This document shows positions 8,826-17,092 of a stretch of 64,000 nucleotides of DNA, in pieces (the stretch's first letter is position 1; every line of letters starts with the position of its first letter). Made by a program: the position numbers and the translations under genes. Location of the stretch: positions 5,849-69,848 of the forward strand of contig JBKECQ010000015.1 of the NCBI GenBank assembly GCA_047974845.1. Reading direction: 5' to 3'. The notes under the pieces were generated by a model. The model was not told the DNA's origin. It saw only the letters and a list, made by a program, of their open reading frames with translations, and searched no databases. The stretch is from Aminipila sp047974845. GTDB taxonomy: Bacteria > Bacillota > Clostridia > Peptostreptococcales > Anaerovoracaceae.

Positions 8826-9998
8826 TTACTTACTTGGTTCTAAGTATTGAAATACATATTCTGGTGAAATGCTTTCTAAACATGATAAGACTTTCCCTTG
8901 TTTTCGTCTTAAATAACAGCTTAACTGCTTTTGGCATGTTTGGCAGGTTTCATGTGGCATAATATAAAACACTTTTTCTTTTCTAAGTTCCTGTGGATAT
9001 GGTATAAACTGCTCTATATAGCTACCTGCTGATATTACATATGTAGGAACTTGTAGACAAACTGATAGGTGATATATGCCAGTATCATTTGTTATAACAA
9101 ATTTAGCATTCTTGCATATATCTATAGTTTTTTCAAGATCAAAAATATTTAAATAATCACATGATATTTTAGCATCTTTTAAAAAACGAACGTTATCTTC
9201 TGTGGCATTTCCTATAACTATTGCTTTCGCACTACTGGAAGATGATATCAATTCTAATAGCTTTTTGACATATTCCAATGGCCAAACTTTTGTTGTGGAG
9301 CTTGCTCCTATATTAACGACGTAATATTCTTCACAGATTTCCTTCCTAGTATCAACCTCTATATTAATCAATTTTAATTCTTGCTTTTTATTAATTAAAT
9401 TTTGCGTGAACATCCTATGCCTCTCTGCATATAGTCCTCTATTAGTATCTTCAAATATCGTTATTTTGTCTATAGTTCTAAAATCTGTCCTCGAAATTCC
9501 CCTTATTGTGCGCATATTTTTACCCACAGAATAAACACATACTGGATTTAAATTTCTTATTAAATTACAATGATATTTACTTATAGTATCTAATGGTAAT
9601 ATTAGAATTTCAAAAAAATTACCGTATTTTGATACTAATTCTTCATCATAAAGACATTTTTTTGTTTTCCGTTCAACAATAATCAAGTTTTTAATATTAT
9701 GATTGCATATTGATAAAAACTCCTTGCTATAGCTGTCACATATCACATATACATATTTTTCTTGTTTCTCATAATATTTTATAATTTCCTCTAAATAATA
9801 CGCAAACAAAAGGAAATCACCCCTCCCTTTGTCTAACGCTATTGCAACATTATCTCTTTCTCTAGGTCTTTGCCCTAAAATTTTTTTCAAATTATTGTTT
9901 GATTTATATTCTTTTATTTGATACCAATATTGCATAATCATTCCTATTAAATTATTATGCAATAATTTTTTTAAAAACAATTTTATTCCTATATTCAT
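8826..9998 (-). CDS. Glycosyltransferase family 9 (heptosyltransferase-like), second copy
   Basis: A 390-aa protein, more divergent than its neighbour. It has a longer basic N-terminus (about 1-45), then NVAIALDKGRGDFLLFAY in place of the usual GLGD motif, YYVVNIGASSTTKVWPLEYV (about 230), and FVITNDTGIYHLSVCL (about 313), the GT9 D-T-G-x-x-H motif. The C-terminus again carries a cysteine cluster (ETCQTCQKQLSCYL). Two different GT9 genes suggest two heptose linkages in one glycan repeat. It starts 9 bases after the murJ-like stop with an AGGTG site. Family assignment rests on the C-terminal motif and on synteny; the donor is inferred. Confidence 0.75.
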   Translation of the reverse strand: MNIGIKLFLKKLLHNNLIGMIMQYWYQIKEYKSNNNLKKILGQRPRERDNVAIALDKGRGDFLLFAYYLEEIIKYYEKQEKYVYVICDSYSKEFLSICNHNIKNLIIVERKTKKCLYDEELVSKYGNFFEILILPLDTISKYHCNLIRNLNPVCVYSVGKNMRTIRGISRTDFRTIDKITIFEDTNRGLYAERHRMFTQNLINKKQELKLINIEVDTRKEICEEYYVVNIGASSTTKVWPLEYVKKLLELISSSSSAKAIVIGNATEDNVRFLKDAKISCDYLNIFDLEKTIDICKNAKFVITNDTGIYHLSVCLQVPTYVISAGSYIEQFIPYPQELRKEKVFYIMPHETCQTCQKQLSCYLRRKQGKVLSCLESISPEYVFQYLEPSK

Positions 9999-10007
9999 TA
10001 ATCACAC

Positions 10008-11558
10008 CTATATATTTTTCATTTTAAACACCTTAGTGACAAGCCCTAGTTCTTCTATTTTGCCAACTTTCAAACATATCACATAAGCTGAAACTGCTAT
10101 TATAATTGCTATTAACAATTGTATTATTCTCAGATATATATAAGTAGCTAAATAATTAATGACCATTCTATACACAACATAAGAAATTCCTATTGCAATT
10201 ATTGCAGATAAAATTATCTTAATTAATTTTTGTTTAGACGAAACAATTTGTATTTTGGGGTACTTATATTTGATTCCTCCAATAAGTAACACTGTATTAC
10301 ATATTGCTGCAATACTAGTTGCTAGTGCCAGCCCGTTGTGCCCCATAATTTTAACTAAAATTACATTTAATATTATGTTAATCACAACACTAATTGCTCC
10401 AAAAAACATAGGTGACTTCATATCATGAATTGAGTAATAAATCCTAATTGAGAAATCATTCAACGCTGTAAAAATAAGCCCTATTGCGTAAAATTTAAAA
10501 GCTGAACTTGTCATCACAGTAGCAACTTCTCCAAAGGCACCCCTTTCATACACAATTTGTATAACCTGATCAGAATAGACCATGGCTCCTAATGCAAAAG
10601 GTACCCCCAAAATTACAATAATGGTAATTCCTGTAGAGGTAATGCTATTAAATCTACCATATTCCTCCATGGAATTTGCTTGAGTTAATTTAGGATAAAT
10701 AATTGTTGATAGTATTGTAGTTGTTATTGATATAATCATTCCATTTAGGAGAGATGCATAATTTAATGCGGCAATACTTCCTTCTACTAATTTGGAAGCT
10801 AAAGTCTTATCAATAAAAAGATTAATTGAGGTTATATAGCTACCTATAAAAACTGGTAATGCCAATTTTATAAGTGCTTTTGTGTTATCCCCTAAACGAA
10901 TACTTCTGCAATAATTATATCCGTTTCTTTTGGTTATATAAAAAATAGTTATACATCTAAGTGCATATCCTATAACCGTTCCAAATGCTAGATAGTAATG
11001 ATTTGTATATGCGCTTATTATTATTCCAATAATAATAGAAATACTTATAAAATATCCACTAACAATCTGCGGCAGAAAGATACCCTTATATTGCAAATAT
11101 GAATCTAAAATAGCCGCTATTGATGAAAATATAATGTATGAAAACAGAACCTTTATATAAAAGCTACCTAGTGTAGACTTTTCACCAGAAAAACCCTGTG
11201 CGCAAATAGCGATAATTTGATCTGAAAATAAAATTCCTATTATTGATATAATTAAAGATATAATTAGGAATAAATTAATAATCTGTGAAGTAAATATGTC
11301 TCCTTGTTTTTCACCTTCACTCTCACTAATCTTTGAAAATAGTGGCATATATGCAATCGATATGGCAGAAATAACCCCACCAAACAATACAGATAATATG
11401 GTAAAGGACATCACATAGACATCTACTATATAACTTGTCCCAAAAAATCCAGCTAGAACCATCTCACGAATAAATCCAATAAACTTTGAACCCATCGTCA
11501 ATACTACCATAAACATAGCAATTTGAACTGAATTTAACACTTTGTTTTTAATATTCAT
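10008..11558 (-). CDS. MurJ/MviN-family lipid flippase, first gene of the glycan operon
   Basis: A 516-aa polytopic membrane protein with about 14 hydrophobic segments of the MOP exporter superfamily. MurJ-type landmarks include the N-terminal GSKFIGFIREMVLAGFFG (the R-E-x-x-x-A-x-x-F-G pattern) and ERGAFGEVATVMTS (about 330). MurJ moves lipid II, while some MviN homologues in glycan clusters are thought to flip other undecaprenyl-linked glycans. Its place at the head of a heptose/FucNAc operon, with no Wzx or ABC exporter in view, points to the second role here. I chose ATG 11558 behind AGAGGAG; a TTG six codons upstream is less likely. The essential MurJ may be encoded elsewhere. Confidence 0.85.
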   Translation of the reverse strand: MNIKNKVLNSVQIAMFMVVLTMGSKFIGFIREMVLAGFFGTSYIVDVYVMSFTILSVLFGGVISAISIAYMPLFSKISESEGEKQGDIFTSQIINLFLIISLIISIIGILFSDQIIAICAQGFSGEKSTLGSFYIKVLFSYIIFSSIAAILDSYLQYKGIFLPQIVSGYFISISIIIGIIISAYTNHYYLAFGTVIGYALRCITIFYITKRNGYNYCRSIRLGDNTKALIKLALPVFIGSYITSINLFIDKTLASKLVEGSIAALNYASLLNGMIISITTTILSTIIYPKLTQANSMEEYGRFNSITSTGITIIVILGVPFALGAMVYSDQVIQIVYERGAFGEVATVMTSSAFKFYAIGLIFTALNDFSIRIYYSIHDMKSPMFFGAISVVINIILNVILVKIMGHNGLALATSIAAICNTVLLIGGIKYKYPKIQIVSSKQKLIKIILSAIIAIGISYVVYRMVINYLATYIYLRIIQLLIAIIIAVSAYVICLKVGKIEELGLVTKVFKMKNI

Positions 11559-11611
11559 AAACTCCTCTGTTACCAATATAATGTTCTTCCCCTAGGTGCA
11601 TTAATCTTATT

Positions 11612-11641
11612 ATTATACCCCTGTTTCCACGTTTATGTCAA
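11612..11641 (-). promoter_or_regulatory. Consensus sigma-A promoter of the glycan operon (IS-derived -35?)
   Basis: On the minus strand TTGACA (11641-11636) and TATAAT (11617-11612) are separated by 18 bases: both boxes are perfect consensus. Transcription should start near 11605, giving a leader of about 47 bases before murJ. The -35 box lies inside ATTTGACATA (11643-11634), which is repeated at the outer end of the ISL3 relic (12565-12574). Confidence 0.75.
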
Positions 11642-11699
11642 ATATTCTCCATAAGGAACTTATATTACGCTCACTAATTGTTTATCTGAAAAACGTTAT

Positions 11700-12506
11700 G
11701 ATTAAAAGACATTATTGTTTAAAGGTTAATGATATTCATTCCCTTGCCCAAGTTTCTTGCTATTGATGCTTTTGAGGCAATATTGATCACCAACTATTTC
11801 AAATCATCCTAACAAATCCTAAAAATGCTAGGTTTTAGATACTTTTAATAAAAATTATATTCTTATTTTGCTAGGTTTTATAATACTAATAATGTAAATA
11901 TGTTGTAAGGGGTATAAGTAGTAACTTCAGAAGCATAGCTAGATTTTGCTTCCTAAGGGCTATTATTATTGCACACAAATACAATATAGTTAGACAAGTT
12001 ACTTGGGCTTACGGGAACGTCAGAAAACATATAGAAAAGTCTTTTGGTAAAGAAATACGAAAGGATTTTAAGCGTTATAGAAGGTTACTCCTCATGTGTC
12101 CTAATATATTGACACCTGCGCAACTAGACGAGGTTTGTGTTATGCTTTCCTTATCTAAGTAACTTGCGTTAACATATTACTTAAAAAAAAATTGTATCGT
12201 TTTTTGAAATCCAAAGGTAGAATAGATGCTAAAAAGATTTTATAGAACTGGTATTTGCTAGTTGGTGTTTCTAATATTGATGTGTCCAATAAATGCATCA
12301 GCACTTTAAGCAATTGGCAGGAAGAAATATTAAACGCCTTTGACACAGGACTTACAAGTGGGTATACAGAAGGCTGCAACAACAAGATAAAGGTTATTAA
12401 AAGAAATTTATATGCAACAAGAGAATTTACTAGATTTAGAAAGAGAATATTAATATCTATGAATCAGCGTCAGTTTAGTCTTTTAATTGTAGAATTGAAA
12501 AACTGA
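11700..12506 (+). pseudogene. ISL3-family transposase remnant
   Basis: Pieces in different frames match the order of an ISL3 DDE transposase: LPKFLAIDAFE (around 11745-11780, first catalytic Asp), ILTNPKNARF then a stop (about 11807-11840), IVRQVTWAYGNVRKHIEKSFGK (about 11985-12050), FKRYRRLL and LTPAQLDEVCVMLSLSK ending in TAA (12160-12162). A frame change follows in the A-run at 12183-12191, then TAG at 12243-12245, and finally the conserved C-terminus with LSNWQEEILNAFDT and GYTEGCNNKIKVIKRN (12255-12506). At least two stops and two frame changes make it non-functional. Confidence 0.85.
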
Positions 12507-12548
12507 GTACAGAAAATTTTCCATACTCAATAAAAAATCTTATTCAAT

Positions 12549-12578
12549 TGAACCCCACCCCAACATTTGACATAGAGC
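12549..12578 (+). repeat. Right terminal inverted repeat of the ISL3 relic
   Basis: The C-rich stretch followed by CAACATTTGACATAGAGC is typical of ISL3-family ends. Ten bases of it (ATTTGACATA) recur inverted at 11634-11643. Like many ISL3 ends it carries an outward-pointing TTGACA. Confidence 0.6.
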
Positions 12579-12610
12579 AAAAACAAAAGACGAGTAAAAC
12601 TCGTCTTTTG
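12579..12610 (-). terminator. Rho-independent terminator of the major SLH gene
   Basis: An 11-bp perfect stem (12584-12594 with 12600-12610) with a 5-base loop, followed on the minus strand by TTTTTG. It sits 25 bases after the stop of the 837-aa SLH gene and directly abuts the IS end. Confidence 0.85.
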
Positions 12611-12634
12611 TAAAAATTAGATTAATAATTTTAA

Positions 12635-15148
12635 TTATGGTCTAGCAAAGATTACAATATCAAATCCTTCTTCGTCATCGTCAACTTCGTATAAAGTAAC
12701 GAAGTCACCTTTCTTAAGAGAACCCTTGTAAACATCATATTCATCGCTACTTACTTCATAGATTACAACCTTATCTGAAAGAGCCTGTAATCCAGTAAAT
12801 CCAGCTGTATCAAGCTTCACAGAATCTCTTCCATTTGCTTCTGTAACATTTCCTTTAACGATTTTGATGTCTCCACCAGCTTCAACCTTATCACCAGTTG
12901 TGATAACGCCATTAGCATCAACCTTTACTTCGTAAACGTTTACTGTATCACCAAAGCCATTAGATGTCTTATATACTGGAGTTGCCCAATCTTTAAATAG
13001 ACCAGAACCGTCATCAGTTAATGCATCTAGCTTTTCGCCATCTTTGTAACCAACAATGTGCCATACTCTGTCTTCGTCAGCATTAACGTCTCTGTTCTTT
13101 TCGCTAACAACAGCGTAAGCCTTATCTCCACCCTTAGCCATTGCACTATCAACGATAATAGCAACTACTTCAGTAGTGTCGTCTTCTGCAAATAATACAG
13201 TTGCTCCTATCTGCTTCTGATCAGCCTTCTTCTCAACCTTGTCAATTGTAGTTGTATCATAATCTGTACCATCAAATGTGAATACTACAACATCTTTAGA
13301 GATAGTAGCAGTAGAAGTTGCGTTTTCTCCAGCTGTATCTACATCAAAGTTAATAACCTTGTTTGTTGGGAAGTTAACTTTAACAGCACCAGCAGTAGTT
13401 GTCATTACATTTTCAAAAGCTCCATTAGTAGTCTGATCAATTTCTGAAATTTCGCCATCCTTATTTAAAGCATAACCAAATACAGCACCCTTAGTAAGAG
13501 CCGCAAAATCGTCCTTTTCATCAACAGTTAGAACCTTTTCATTTCCGTCAGCAAGAAGAACTTTTACTTCCTTGTTAAATGTAGTATTCTTGTCGATAAC
13601 TACAGCATAGTTGTCAACTGAATCTGTTGAATCAAAGTCAAATACAAATCCTCTAGCGTCTAATGCAGCCTTAACTGTTTCAGATACTTCTTTGTCTGTA
13701 ACTTTGTTATCATCAGCTAATGCATCAACACCGTTAACAACTTCGTTAGCGTTCTTGTAAGTGTTAGCACCAATTGCAAATGTTGTTGCTACATCAGATT
13801 TAGCTTCCCTGAAGGTCTTGATGATGCCTTCAGCAACTTCAGTACCAACTTCAATTCTTCTAATTTCCTTTTCTTTATCTGCGTATACATATACTACATT
13901 GTCAGCCTTGATGTCTTTGATGCTGTTAACACCAACTAGAGCAAACTGAGTGTAGTCAATTTCATCGTTATCATCTAATACGAAATCGAATCCTAATAAT
14001 TCTTGATCGTCCTTGATTTCAGCGATGTCATCAGCATCTACCTGCTGTCCAGCCTTAACTGTCCATTCTACAGCAGAGTAGATTTCTTTAATAGTCTTAC
14101 CTGAAAGGTCAACGTTAAGAACTAATTCTCTACCGTCCATGCCAAATTTAACTGCAGCATCTGTGATTGTTGCATCCTTAGTCTTATCACTAGCATTGTT
14201 TGCTAATAAAGCACCAATAGTAGTTACTCCTGTCTTTAGGCTATATTCTTTTGAATCAGCTGTAGTTACAAAAGTATCAGCTTCTGTAAATCTACCAACT
14301 AACTGTTCACTATCTGGAATAAAAGCAACGATATCGCCTTTTCCACCATCGTTCTTGTAAACATTACCATATCTACCGATGTGCTTAGCCATATTGATAA
14401 CAGAATCTTCAATGTCTGAAATTTCTACAACTGCCTTGTCTTCTTTTGTGCAGTTAAGACCTGAAGAAAGAAGTGTAGTTTCTACATATTCTTTTGTTTT
14501 ATCATCATATTTGTCCCAAAGCTTTTCTGTCTTACCGTCTGAGTTTACAGCAACTTTCTGTACAGTTAGTGTGTTGTAAATAACCTGAGCAGCATTAGCC
14601 TTGTCAACGCCAGTAGCATCTTTAGCTACGTCATCATAAAGTTCTAATTCCTGAGCCTTAGTAACGTAGTTTGAAGGCCAAACGCCAGTAAGTTCTGAAC
14701 TGTTTGCAGTGTAACCAATTGCTCTTAAAGCCATAGTTACAGCTTCGTTAACAGTGATTGTCTTACCAGGCATAGCATTTCCTGCTCCGTCTCCAAGCAT
14801 GATGCCCTTTGAGTTACAGAATGCAAGATAAGGAACAGCCCAACTGTATCCGTTTGTATCCTTAAAGTTAGTGCTTGCATAGCCTGCAAGAGCACTCTGA
14901 GGGATAGCTAAAGCTCTTGTAATCATAGCAGCAAATTCTGCTCTTGTTACAGCCTTTTCTGGTTGGAATGTACCATCTGGATTACCAGTTATGATACCAA
15001 GGTCATAGTTTACTTCAATAGCTTCTTCATTCTTGTTACCAGCAATATCACTTAAAGTCTTAAGCTCTGTTGATGAACCAGCGAATGCCATTGAGAAACT
15101 TGATAGTACTAATGATAGTACTAGTACAAATGAAAGTACTTTTTTCAT
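12635..15148 (-). CDS. Probable major S-layer protein with N-terminal SLH domains
   Basis: 837 aa from the ATG at 15148, behind AAAGGAGG and followed at once by a signal peptide (1-23, ending SMAFA); a 20-codon upstream extension lacks a ribosome site. Three SLH repeats follow: about 38-78 (TGNPDGTF...VTRAEFAAM), 97-142 (GYSWAVPYLAFC...) and 150-190 (WPSNYVTKA...). They would bind the secondary cell-wall polymer. The rest (about 195-837) is a threonine-, valine- and aspartate-rich, beta-type sequence without cysteine clusters, transmembrane segment or LPXTG motif. Tandem promoters, a long leader with a 5' hairpin and codon use visibly different from the AT-rich neighbours suggest very high expression. 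Paralogous to the next two genes. That it is the main lattice protein is inference. Confidence 0.85.
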   Translation of the reverse strand: MKKVLSFVLVLSLVLSSFSMAFAGSSTELKTLSDIAGNKNEEAIEVNYDLGIITGNPDGTFQPEKAVTRAEFAAMITRALAIPQSALAGYASTNFKDTNGYSWAVPYLAFCNSKGIMLGDGAGNAMPGKTITVNEAVTMALRAIGYTANSSELTGVWPSNYVTKAQELELYDDVAKDATGVDKANAAQVIYNTLTVQKVAVNSDGKTEKLWDKYDDKTKEYVETTLLSSGLNCTKEDKAVVEISDIEDSVINMAKHIGRYGNVYKNDGGKGDIVAFIPDSEQLVGRFTEADTFVTTADSKEYSLKTGVTTIGALLANNASDKTKDATITDAAVKFGMDGRELVLNVDLSGKTIKEIYSAVEWTVKAGQQVDADDIAEIKDDQELLGFDFVLDDNDEIDYTQFALVGVNSIKDIKADNVVYVYADKEKEIRRIEVGTEVAEGIIKTFREAKSDVATTFAIGANTYKNANEVVNGVDALADDNKVTDKEVSETVKAALDARGFVFDFDSTDSVDNYAVVIDKNTTFNKEVKVLLADGNEKVLTVDEKDDFAALTKGAVFGYALNKDGEISEIDQTTNGAFENVMTTTAGAVKVNFPTNKVINFDVDTAGENATSTATISKDVVVFTFDGTDYDTTTIDKVEKKADQKQIGATVLFAEDDTTEVVAIIVDSAMAKGGDKAYAVVSEKNRDVNADEDRVWHIVGYKDGEKLDALTDDGSGLFKDWATPVYKTSNGFGDTVNVYEVKVDANGVITTGDKVEAGGDIKIVKGNVTEANGRDSVKLDTAGFTGLQALSDKVVIYEVSSDEYDVYKGSLKKGDFVTLYEVDDDEEGFDIVIFARP

Positions 15149-15175
15149 TTCTAATATTCCTCCTTTAGAATTGTT

Positions 15176-15228
15176 CTTCGAAGGGGTTCTATTGTTTTCT
15201 GTGAGCAAATCACCTTCCCCTTCCGAAG
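15176..15228 (-). promoter_or_regulatory. Hairpin in the leader of the major SLH gene
   Basis: In the transcript CTTCGGAAGGGG (15228-15217) pairs with CCCCTTCGAAG (15186-15176) with a one-base bulge, enclosing about 30 bases. It ends just before the ribosome binding site. Hairpins in S-layer leaders are known to stabilise mRNA in other bacteria; the same role here is inferred. Confidence 0.55.
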
Positions 15229-15293
15229 ATAATTTGACGTTATGAGTAAGTGCAACACAAATCTAAAGTTTTGTACGCGACTTATCACACTGA

Positions 15294-15323
15294 ATTATAC
15301 CTTGTTGCAAGTAGCGTAGTCAA
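15294..15323 (-). promoter_or_regulatory. Proximal promoter of the major SLH gene
   Basis: Minus strand TTGACT (15323-15318), 18-base spacer, TATAAT (15299-15294). Predicted start near 15287, giving a leader of about 140 bases. Confidence 0.65.
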
Positions 15324-15409
15324 GTCCACTAGGCAAATGTAACAAAACTGTAATACACAAATAGGTTAACGCCTACACCCTATACAGCCCCTTTGCTCGG
15401 TATATTTTT

Positions 15410-15437
15410 ATTATATCAAATATAATTGAAATGTCTA
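15410..15437 (-). promoter_or_regulatory. Distal promoter of the major SLH gene
   Basis: Minus strand TAGACA (15437-15432), 16-base spacer, TATAAT (15415-15410). Predicted start near 15403, giving a leader of about 255 bases. The whole 440-base gap 15149-15590 holds these promoters, the leader hairpin and the next gene's terminator, and no other gene. Confidence 0.65.
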
Positions 15438-15515
15438 TTACAGCAATGTTACAGGTCTGTTAATATTTGTAGAAAATCTTAAATTCCCAACACTTTTATA
15501 CTCGAAACAGTAAAA

Positions 15516-15553
15516 TAAAACAGCCGCTTAGATAATATCTAGCAGCTGTTTTA
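15516..15553 (-). terminator. Terminator of the 466-aa SLH gene
   Basis: AAAACAGC...GCTAGATA pairs with TTATCTAAGC...GCTGTTTT around a short loop, with TTTTATTTTAC downstream on the minus strand. It isolates the 466-aa gene from the S-layer promoters. Confidence 0.75.
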
Positions 15554-15590
15554 ATCTAATCTTATTTTTATGTTTCTAGAATTTAATATT

Positions 15591-16991
15591 TTATCTTAAT
15601 ATAACTACATCAGCCTGTATTAAGTCATCATCGCTTACATCATAAGCCCTAACCTCTTTGCCAGACTTTATACTAGAAAGATTTCCTGATCTATATTCTT
15701 TCTTCTTATCATCCCAAACATATATAGATGCATTATTCCTAATTCCAATAACTTCATCATTAATAATCATTGCATCATTTTTATATTCTGAAATAGTGCT
15801 CCACTTTTTTTCTTTTGTCAATTCCACAAACACTTTCCCCTTTGCCCCGGCGGTAGTAGCAACATTTTGAACTATACCATCCGAGACCTTTAACTCGTAA
15901 AGCTGCCCATCAGCAATATTTTTGGAGTCAAAAGCATCAAAATTCAATCCTTTTTTCCCAAACCATGTAATGCCTTTTGTAGCTGTAAGCGTTTCAAACC
16001 CTGTTACAGCTTCTCCTGATGCATTAACATCTTTTAATGTACCATTAATTACACAATACACATTTCCTGTAAATCCTGTATCTCTTGGCAATATCATTTT
16101 AGTAATCTTTCCATCTTCTATTAGATACCACGCTGGTGTCTTCGCACCCTTAAACTTATATATGGTCTCTTGTCTAAAGTCGTCTGCTTTTTCAGATAAC
16201 TTCATGTCCTTGCCATATTCTTTCTTTTCTCCATATGTATAAACTTCTACACCCTTTGAAAGCGGCTTACCAGAAAATGAAGTTAAGTTATCATCAAAGC
16301 TTGCTGTAGTAAATACCATTCCACTTGTTGACGGCACACCCTCTGCTTTATCATTTTCAGTTCCTTGTGGCTCATCTTTAACTTCAGGAGCCATAGCTTT
16401 TAACTCTTTCATTTGGTTATATGTCATTTGAGCAGCAATTCCCTTTGTTGCTATAGCAGGATAATTTTCATCTATTCCCGCAAACATACCTACTTCTTTT
16501 GCTTTTGTTATATAGTCTTCCGGCCAATTTGCCCCAATCTTATCTTCAGTATACCCGGCTGCTCTTAATACCATTGTAAGCATCTCATCTGTACTCACAT
16601 TCACTCCAGGTTTAAAGGTTCCATCCGGATACCCCTTTACTATACCATGTTCTACTGCATATGCAATATACCCTGATGCCCAGCTATATCCTTTAAGATC
16701 TGTAAAACTTACCTTTGATATAGGCTGTGTCGCAGTACCATTTACTAAAGATGCCTTTGGATCAATGGTCTTAACTATTATTACGCAAGCCTGCGCTCTT
16801 GTTAAATTAGATTCCGGATAAAAATTCCCATCCGTATCTCCTGTAACAGCTCCCGCCTCTGCTAAGGCCTCTACTGCCTTTTCATAATTAGTTCCTTTTA
16901 TATCTGTTGGCATAGCTCCAGCAAAACTTGCTGTACTAGACATTAACATAGTTGCCAGCATGAATGCAGTAACTCTATTTAATTTTATCAT
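15591..16991 (-). CDS. SLH-domain surface protein (466 aa)
   Basis: Signal peptide 1-25 (ending STASFAGA); SLH repeats at about 33-75 (TGDTDGNFYPESNLTRAQA), 96-140 (GYSWASGYIAYAVEHGIVKGY) and 148-195 (NWPEDYITKAKEVGMF). A short acidic linker (about 200-222) leads to a C-terminal part (225-466) of unknown fold containing KTPAWYLIEDGKITKMILP and a beta-rich end. It has the same SLH arrangement as the 837-aa protein, including GYSWA and WP-x-x-Y landmarks, so the two arose by duplication. Exported and wall-bound through SLH; the C-terminal function is unknown. The start has a GGAGAG site. Confidence 0.85.
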   Translation of the reverse strand: MIKLNRVTAFMLATMLMSSTASFAGAMPTDIKGTNYEKAVEALAEAGAVTGDTDGNFYPESNLTRAQACVIIVKTIDPKASLVNGTATQPISKVSFTDLKGYSWASGYIAYAVEHGIVKGYPDGTFKPGVNVSTDEMLTMVLRAAGYTEDKIGANWPEDYITKAKEVGMFAGIDENYPAIATKGIAAQMTYNQMKELKAMAPEVKDEPQGTENDKAEGVPSTSGMVFTTASFDDNLTSFSGKPLSKGVEVYTYGEKKEYGKDMKLSEKADDFRQETIYKFKGAKTPAWYLIEDGKITKMILPRDTGFTGNVYCVINGTLKDVNASGEAVTGFETLTATKGITWFGKKGLNFDAFDSKNIADGQLYELKVSDGIVQNVATTAGAKGKVFVELTKEKKWSTISEYKNDAMIINDEVIGIRNNASIYVWDDKKKEYRSGNLSSIKSGKEVRAYDVSDDDLIQADVVILR

Positions 16992-17092
16992 TTGTTATCT
17001 CTCCGTTCTTTATTTATATAACTTCACGTAACATCTTTCTAAAAACTCATTTTTAATGATTATTAATTGATTTTAATACTTCTTCGCAGAAC

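Larger units (their letters stand above)
11630..12578 (+). mobile_element. Degenerate ISL3-family insertion sequence, internally deleted
   Basis: The interval is bounded on the right by a recognisable ISL3-type end (ccccacccc followed by atttgacatagagc, 12551-12578) and on the left by a decayed copy of the same motif (tatgtcaaat, 11634-11643, inverted). Between them lies the remains of a transposase with stops and frame changes. About 950 bases remain of the usual 1.4-1.6 kb, and the N-terminal third of the transposase gene is missing. No target duplication could be made out. The right edge is firmer than the left. Confidence 0.7.

Noticed and set aside
10008..11558. Wzx O-antigen flippase instead of MurJ
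   Set aside because: The N-terminal R-E-x-x-x-A-x-x-F-G pattern and 516-aa length fit MurJ/MviN better.
12155..12385. A minus-strand open frame across the ISL3 relic
   Set aside because: It lies antisense to the clear C-terminal part of the transposase remnant and has no ribosome site.
12635..15208. Start 20 codons upstream of the chosen ATG in the major SLH gene
   Set aside because: It would place the AAAGGAGG site inside the coding region and put a charged stretch before the signal peptide.
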